A DNA stretch of 15,664 bases, taken from contig CAZGYD010000184.1 of the NCBI GenBank assembly GCA_964530115.1, positions 1 through 15,664 of the forward strand, read 5' to 3'. The notes below the pieces were generated by a model, which worked only from the letters and a program-made list of their open reading frames with translations, was not told the DNA's origin and did not search any database. Below are positions 12,597-15,664 of the stretch, in pieces. Numbering within the stretch: position 1 is the first letter of the stretch; each line of letters starts with the position of its first letter. The translations under genes and the position numbers were made by a program. This DNA is from Fen-999 sp964530115. Its GTDB lineage: Bacteria; Pseudomonadota; Gammaproteobacteria; Burkholderiales; Rhodocyclaceae.

Positions 12597-12609
12597 GGAC
12601 GGTGGGGCG

Positions 12610-13059
12610 TTATTTGCCCGGCACCGGGCGCCGGACGGGCACCTCGATCTCCTTGGTCGAGCCGTCGTCGAAGCCGAGCGTGAGGGCGACCTTGTCGCCT
12701 TCCTTCATCGGCTTCTTCATGTCGATGAGCATGACGTGCAGGCCGCCCGGTTCGAGCACCGTCTCGCCGCCGGCCTTGATCTGGATCGCCGGCACGGGGC
12801 GCATCTTCATGACGCCGCCCTCGTTGATGTGGGTGTGGAGTTCCGTGATGTTCGAGGCGGTGTTGGTGGCCTTGACGAGCTTGACGTCCTTGTCGCCCGT
12901 GTTCCTGAGGACCATGAAGGCGGCGGTCGCCCGCGCGCCCGGGGGCACTTGGCGCACGTAGGGGTCGACGACCGTGACGGCGTCGGCGGCGGCGGCGAGG
13001 GCGGCCGGCGACGCCACGGCGGAAATCAGGAGCGTGGCGAGAAGGGAGATGCGCTTCAT
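12610..13059 (-). CDS. PCuAC-type periplasmic copper chaperone
   Basis: 149 residues. Signal peptide MKRISLLATLLISAVASPAALA, then the cupredoxin-like PCuAC domain. The copper-binding pattern H(x10)M(x21)HxM is exact: H75, M86, H108 and M110, in ELHTHINEGGVMKMRPV and PGGLHVMLI. PCuAC delivers Cu(I) to the CuA or CuB site of haem-copper oxidases, usually with a SCO protein. The gene starts with an ATGA overlap on the SCO1 stop (13056-13059), so it is translationally coupled and last in a three-gene operon. The target oxidase is not in this window; CydAB contains no copper. One copy of the 23-bp motif lies just downstream. Confidence 0.93.
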   Translation of the reverse strand: MKRISLLATLLISAVASPAALAAAADAVTVVDPYVRQVPPGARATAAFMVLRNTGDKDVKLVKATNTASNITELHTHINEGGVMKMRPVPAIQIKAGGETVLEPGGLHVMLIDMKKPMKEGDKVALTLGFDDGSTKEIEVPVRRPVPGK

Positions 13060-13676
13060 GGCGTTCCTTTCATCGGAGTGATGTCGGGCAGGTGTCTGCG
13101 GATTTCGGCGAGCGTCTGCTCGACGCTGGCGCCGTGGGGAATGCGGCCGGCGAGCCGGCCGTCCGGCGCGACGACGTAGGTCCAGGAACTGTGATCGACG
13201 ACGTAGCCGGCGCCATCGACATTCTGCCGCGCATAGGCGGCGCCGTACAGGCGAGCGGCCCGAGCGACCTCCTCGGCGCTGCCGGTGACGCCGATGACAG
13301 CGGGATGGAAGAAGGCGGCGTAGTCCTTGAGGGCCTTGGGCGTGTCGCGTTCGGGATCGACGGAAACGAAGATCACGCGGACGTAGGGCAGGCTCTCGCG
13401 GGGCAGGCGCGCGAGCGCCTGAGAGATCGTCGACAGCGTGGTCGGGCAGATGTCGGGGCAGTAGGTGTAGCCGAAATAGACGAGCAGCACCTCGCCGCGC
13501 ATCGTCGCGGTGTCGACGGGACCATCGGCCGAGGTGAGGACGAAGTCGCCGCCGGTCGGTGCGCCTGCGGCCGGGCGGGCGAGGTTCGGCTGCGGCTGCC
13601 AGAAGAGCGCCAGCGCGACGATGCCCCCGGCGAGCGCGACGATGAGCAGGATCATGAGGCGCCGGGCCATGGTCAT
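13056..13676 (-). CDS. SCO1/SenC-family copper metallochaperone
   Basis: 206 residues from ATG 13676, chosen for its ATGA overlap with the preceding gene and a GAGG upstream; MARR at 13670 is the alternative. One N-terminal membrane anchor (about 5-25), then a thioredoxin-like domain facing the periplasm. The metal site is C73 and C77 in YFGYTYCPDICPTTL, with the third ligand H162 in VVDHSSWTYVV; SVDPERDTP is also typical. SCO proteins insert copper into the CuA centre of cytochrome c oxidase and can act as thiol reductants. It sits between a FixH/YtkA-like gene and PCuAC, all coupled by 4-nt overlaps, which makes a copper-delivery operon. Confidence 0.94.
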   Translation of the reverse strand: MTMARRLMILLIVALAGGIVALALFWQPQPNLARPAAGAPTGGDFVLTSADGPVDTATMRGEVLLVYFGYTYCPDICPTTLSTISQALARLPRESLPYVRVIFVSVDPERDTPKALKDYAAFFHPAVIGVTGSAEEVARAARLYGAAYARQNVDGAGYVVDHSSWTYVVAPDGRLAGRIPHGASVEQTLAEIRRHLPDITPMKGTP

Positions 13677-14206
13677 TCGCCCTCGTCGAGCGGCGCCTCG
13701 AAGATGAAGGGGACCGAGATGCGCTGACCGGGCGCGTCGATCAGCAGGGTCGCGCGCCAGGCCATGCGGCCGGTGATGCACACGGGAATCGTCGCCTGGC
13801 CGGTGAAGCGGCCTTCGCCGGCCTTGTCGAGCGTGACGCGGTTGTAGCCCATGTTCATGGAGACGCCAGAAAAATCGAGTTCCACGCCCGCGGGGTCGAG
13901 GCCGGTGATCGTCGCCGTGACCTGCATGGGCTTCACGACCGGCACGGGGCGCGGTTCGAGCGACAGTTCGATGCTGCCGCCGGCGAAGCTCGCGCGGCAG
14001 GCCGAACGGTTGAGATCGCAGCCGGCCTCGGGCGCGAGCTCGAGGTCGGCCTTGGGCAGGAGCAGCGAGGAATACTTGTAGCCGACGACGGCGATCAATG
14101 CCAGCGCGAGCAGGATCAGCGCGTCGACGAGGAAGTTGCGTTCGCGGGTTTCGGTCACGGGGCGGCAGGATAGCGCAATGCGGCGAACGGCTCCGGGGTG
14201 CGACAT
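13673..14206 (-). CDS. Membrane-anchored periplasmic protein, FixH/YtkA-like, in the copper operon
   Basis: 177 residues from ATG 14206, or 161 from GTG 14158. One transmembrane helix (about 25-44, FLVDALILLALALIAVVGY) is followed by a beta-rich periplasmic domain. It contains possible metal ligands: C63 and C70 (GCDLNRSAC), SMNMGYN (M117, M119), and PVCITGRMAW (C143, M148). The M-N-M-G-x-N, G-x-F-x-G-x-A and MAW pattern recalls FixH and YtkA-like domains, which stand beside cytochrome oxidase assembly genes. Direct coupling to SCO1 (ATGA at 13673-13676) supports a copper or oxidase-assembly role. ATG 14206 has a GAGG 10 nt upstream but lies inside a strong hairpin (14196-14218), so either start is possible. 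Family assignment is tentative. Confidence 0.68.
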   Translation of the reverse strand: MSHPGAVRRIALSCRPVTETRERNFLVDALILLALALIAVVGYKYSSLLLPKADLELAPEAGCDLNRSACRASFAGGSIELSLEPRPVPVVKPMQVTATITGLDPAGVELDFSGVSMNMGYNRVTLDKAGEGRFTGQATIPVCITGRMAWRATLLIDAPGQRISVPFIFEAPLDEGE

Positions 14207-14218
14207 TGTGTCGCACCC
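14196..14218. promoter_or_regulatory. Perfect 10-bp palindrome between phosphodiesterase stop and the copper operon
   Basis: GGGTGCGACA, loop TTG, TGTCGCACCC. It begins right after the phosphodiesterase stop codon (14219-14221) and contains the ATG at 14204-14206. It could be a transcript-ending hairpin (no T-tract), an operator, or a structure that masks the start. Confidence 0.55.
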
Positions 14219-15016
14219 TCAGATGAAAAAGCGTTCGGCATCGGGAAAGGCCTGGTGATGGATGACGACGGCTCCGTCGTCGATCAGCGCGACGGAGAAG
14301 CCGGGCGGCTCCTGGCAGGCCGGCACGTCGCCCGAGGCGGGGAGGCTGGCGAGGTCGAGCGCGACCTGGTGGTTGGGCGAGGCGGTGCAGGAGATCGGGA
14401 TGCCGCGCCAGCTGCCGCCGATGGGCCGGTGCAGGTGGCCGAGGAAGAGATGCCGGAGGCGCGCGCGGTGCGGCTCGATCACGGTCCAGAGATCTTCCGG
14501 GTTCCTGAGCGCGTACTGGTCCATCGACGGGATGCCGACGGCGAGCGGCGGATGGTGCATGGCGAGGAAGAGCGGGCGATCGGTGTCCTCCGCGAGCCGA
14601 CTTTCGAGCCAGCGCAGGCGCTCCGCGCAGAGGATGCCCGAGGCGCGGCCCGCGTCGGCCGTGTCGAGGAGCAGGAAACGGCCGGCCGGGGTGTCGGCCG
14701 CGGTTTGCAGAAACGGGAAATCGCCGAAGGCCGGCGGAAACGCCCGGCGCAGCGCCTCGCGGTCGTCGTGGTTGCCCATCATCGGCAGGACCGGCATCGG
14801 CAGCCGCGCGAGCATCGCCGCGAGGTCGCGGTAGGCGGCGTCGTGGTCGGCATCGGCGAGATCGCCGGTGAGCAGGCAAAGCGCGGCGTCGGCGTGGTCG
14901 CGGAGGATGGCGTCGATCGCCTGCGCCAGCCGCTCGCGCGGCACGGCGCCGAACAGCGCCCGCCCCGGCGCGACGAGGTGCAGGTCGGAGAGCTGGACGA
15001 TCTTGGCAAAGCTCAT
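14219..15016 (-). CDS. Calcineurin-like metallophosphoesterase, cAMP phosphodiesterase type (class III)
   Basis: 265 residues, cytoplasmic, with no signal peptide. All metal-binding motifs of the class III cyclic nucleotide phosphodiesterases are in order: SDLHL (D11, H13), LTGDLAD (D52), GNHDDRE (N82, H83), MHHPP (H154) and GHLHRP (H194, H196). Members such as CpdA and Rv0805 hydrolyse 3',5'-cAMP, although many have broad phosphodiesterase activity, so the substrate is not certain. The length is near that of E. coli CpdA (275). It is flanked by hairpins: the sodB terminator upstream and a 10-bp palindrome downstream. It therefore may be transcribed on its own. The 69-nt gap to sodB is mostly terminator, so the promoter must lie close to the start. 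Confidence 0.87.
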   Translation of the reverse strand: MSFAKIVQLSDLHLVAPGRALFGAVPRERLAQAIDAILRDHADAALCLLTGDLADADHDAAYRDLAAMLARLPMPVLPMMGNHDDREALRRAFPPAFGDFPFLQTAADTPAGRFLLLDTADAGRASGILCAERLRWLESRLAEDTDRPLFLAMHHPPLAVGIPSMDQYALRNPEDLWTVIEPHRARLRHLFLGHLHRPIGGSWRGIPISCTASPNHQVALDLASLPASGDVPACQEPPGFSVALIDDGAVVIHHQAFPDAERFFI

Positions 15017-15035
15017 CGCGTCATCGGCTCAAGTG

Positions 15036-15061
15036 AAAACGGGCACCCCGCGGTGCCCGTT
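15036..15061 (-). terminator. Rho-independent terminator of sodB
   Basis: AACGGGCACC, loop CCGC, GGTGCCCGTT: a 10-bp perfect stem. Read on the minus strand it ends in GTTTTC, a short T-run, 25 nt after the sodB stop. It separates sodB from the phosphodiesterase gene. Confidence 0.85.
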
Positions 15062-15085
15062 CGTGCTTGCCTTCGCGGTCGCCGG

Positions 15086-15664
15086 TCAGCCGAAGTTCTT
15101 CTCGGCGAAGCCCCAGTTCACGAGGTGGTTGAGGAAGGTCTCGACGAACTTCGGCCGCAGGTTGCGATAGTCGATGTAGTAGGCGTGCTCCCAGACGTCG
15201 ATGCACAGGAGCGGCTTGTCGCCGGTGGTCAGCGGCGTGCCGGCGGCGCCCATGTTGACGATGTCGACCGAGCCGTCGGCCTTCTTGACGAGCCAGGTCC
15301 AGCCGGAGCCGAAGTTGCCGACCGCCGAGGTCTGGAACGCCTTCTTGAACTCGTCGAGCGAGCCCCACTTCTTGTTGATGGCCTCGGCCAGCGCGCCCGA
15401 CGGGGCGCCGCCGCCGTTCGGCTTCATGCAGTTCCAGAAGAAGGTGTGGTTCCACACCTGCGCGGCGTTGTTGTAGATGCCGCCCGAGCTCTTCTTCACG
15501 ATGTCCTCGAGCGCCATGCTCTCGAACTCGGTGCCCTTCTGCAGGTTGTTCAGGTTCACCACGTAGGCGTTGTGGTGCTTGCCATGGTGGAACTCCAGCG
15601 TTTCCTTGCTGTAGTGCGGCGCCAGGGCGTCGATGGCATAGGGCAGCGGCGGCAGGGTGTGTTC
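15086..15664 (-). CDS. sodB: Iron superoxide dismutase, 5' end cut by window edge
   Basis: 192 residues visible; the frame is open to the edge and begins EHTLPPLPYAIDALAPHYSK, so probably only the start Met is missing. SodB converts superoxide to oxygen and hydrogen peroxide in the cytoplasm. With Met as residue 1 the metal ligands are H27 (in LEFHHGKHHNAY), the His of VWNHTFFWN, and Asp and His of DVWEHAYYIDYRN. The iron-type markers NNAAQVWNHTFFWN and GSGWTWLV argue for Fe rather than Mn. A strong terminator follows. Nothing unusual is seen in the visible part. Confidence 0.96.
   Translation of the reverse strand, partial: EHTLPPLPYAIDALAPHYSKETLEFHHGKHHNAYVVNLNNLQKGTEFESMALEDIVKKSSGGIYNNAAQVWNHTFFWNCMKPNGGGAPSGALAEAINKKWGSLDEFKKAFQTSAVGNFGSGWTWLVKKADGSVDIVNMGAAGTPLTTGDKPLLCIDVWEHAYYIDYRNLRPKFVETFLNHLVNWGFAEKNFG

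Larger units (their letters stand above)
12215..12609. other. Intergenic region with AT-rich promoter segment and MITE-like element
   Basis: 395 bp with no credible gene. From left to right: an AT-rich, promoter-like stretch for the minus-strand membrane-protein gene (about 12225-12265), an inverted repeat TCACG-N6-CGTGA, a 7-bp hairpin GCCGTCC-CACCT-GGACGGC (12319-12337), the 145-bp inverted-repeat element (12414-12558), and the 23-bp motif at 12574-12596. Confidence 0.6.

Overview
The window is GC-rich DNA from a Gram-negative bacterium with a respiratory, facultatively aerobic or microaerobic lifestyle. Several things point to Betaproteobacteria, most likely the Rhodocyclales or a neighbouring order: the RegB/RegA pair, the UbiC type, a CydP-CydA-CydB-CydX bd-oxidase cluster, a SCO1/PCuAC copper operon, Fe-type SodB, and dispersed intergenic repeats. 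Family calls rest on reading the translated proteins by eye; no database search was possible.

Layout. Positions 1-861 (+): the last Ig/cadherin-like domain of a large surface protein that runs off the left edge, then a small secreted protein built from an internal duplication. 825-2812 (-): ubiC, whose 3' end overlaps that secreted gene convergently, then a hicBA toxin-antitoxin pair, then a c4-like dihaem cytochrome c. 2897-4696 (+): regB and regA, divergent from the cytochrome gene. A near-ideal RegA box lies in the shared 84-bp gap. 4697-6960: structured intergenic repeats, including two 115-bp direct repeats that enclose a DUF1778/GNAT toxin-antitoxin module and an IS1595-family insertion sequence. 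Its transposase is broken by one amber codon. 6961-7354: an intergenic repeat element and a consensus FNR/ANR site. 7355-10915 (+): a probable operon of a NifX-like metallocluster-binding protein, cydP, cydA, cydB and cydX. 11030-12214 (-): a ten-helix membrane protein resembling what I remember as the TsoY family. 12215-12609: intergenic, with a MITE-like inverted-repeat element. 12610-14206 (-): an operon chained by ATGA overlaps (membrane-anchored FixH/YtkA-like protein, SCO1, PCuAC copper chaperone). 14219-15016 (-): a calcineurin-like phosphodiesterase. 15086 to the right edge (-): sodB, almost complete, with a clear terminator.

How the genes fit together. Much of the window concerns oxygen and redox: a redox-sensing two-component system next to a c-type cytochrome, an oxygen-scavenging quinol oxidase behind an anaerobic-regulator site, copper delivery for a CuA-type oxidase, and superoxide detoxification. 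The most notable points are the NifX-like gene heading the cyd cluster, the RegA box at the cytochrome/regB divergence, the repeat-bounded TA+IS island, and a 23-bp intergenic motif that occurs four times. I found no CRISPR array, tRNA, rRNA or phage genes.
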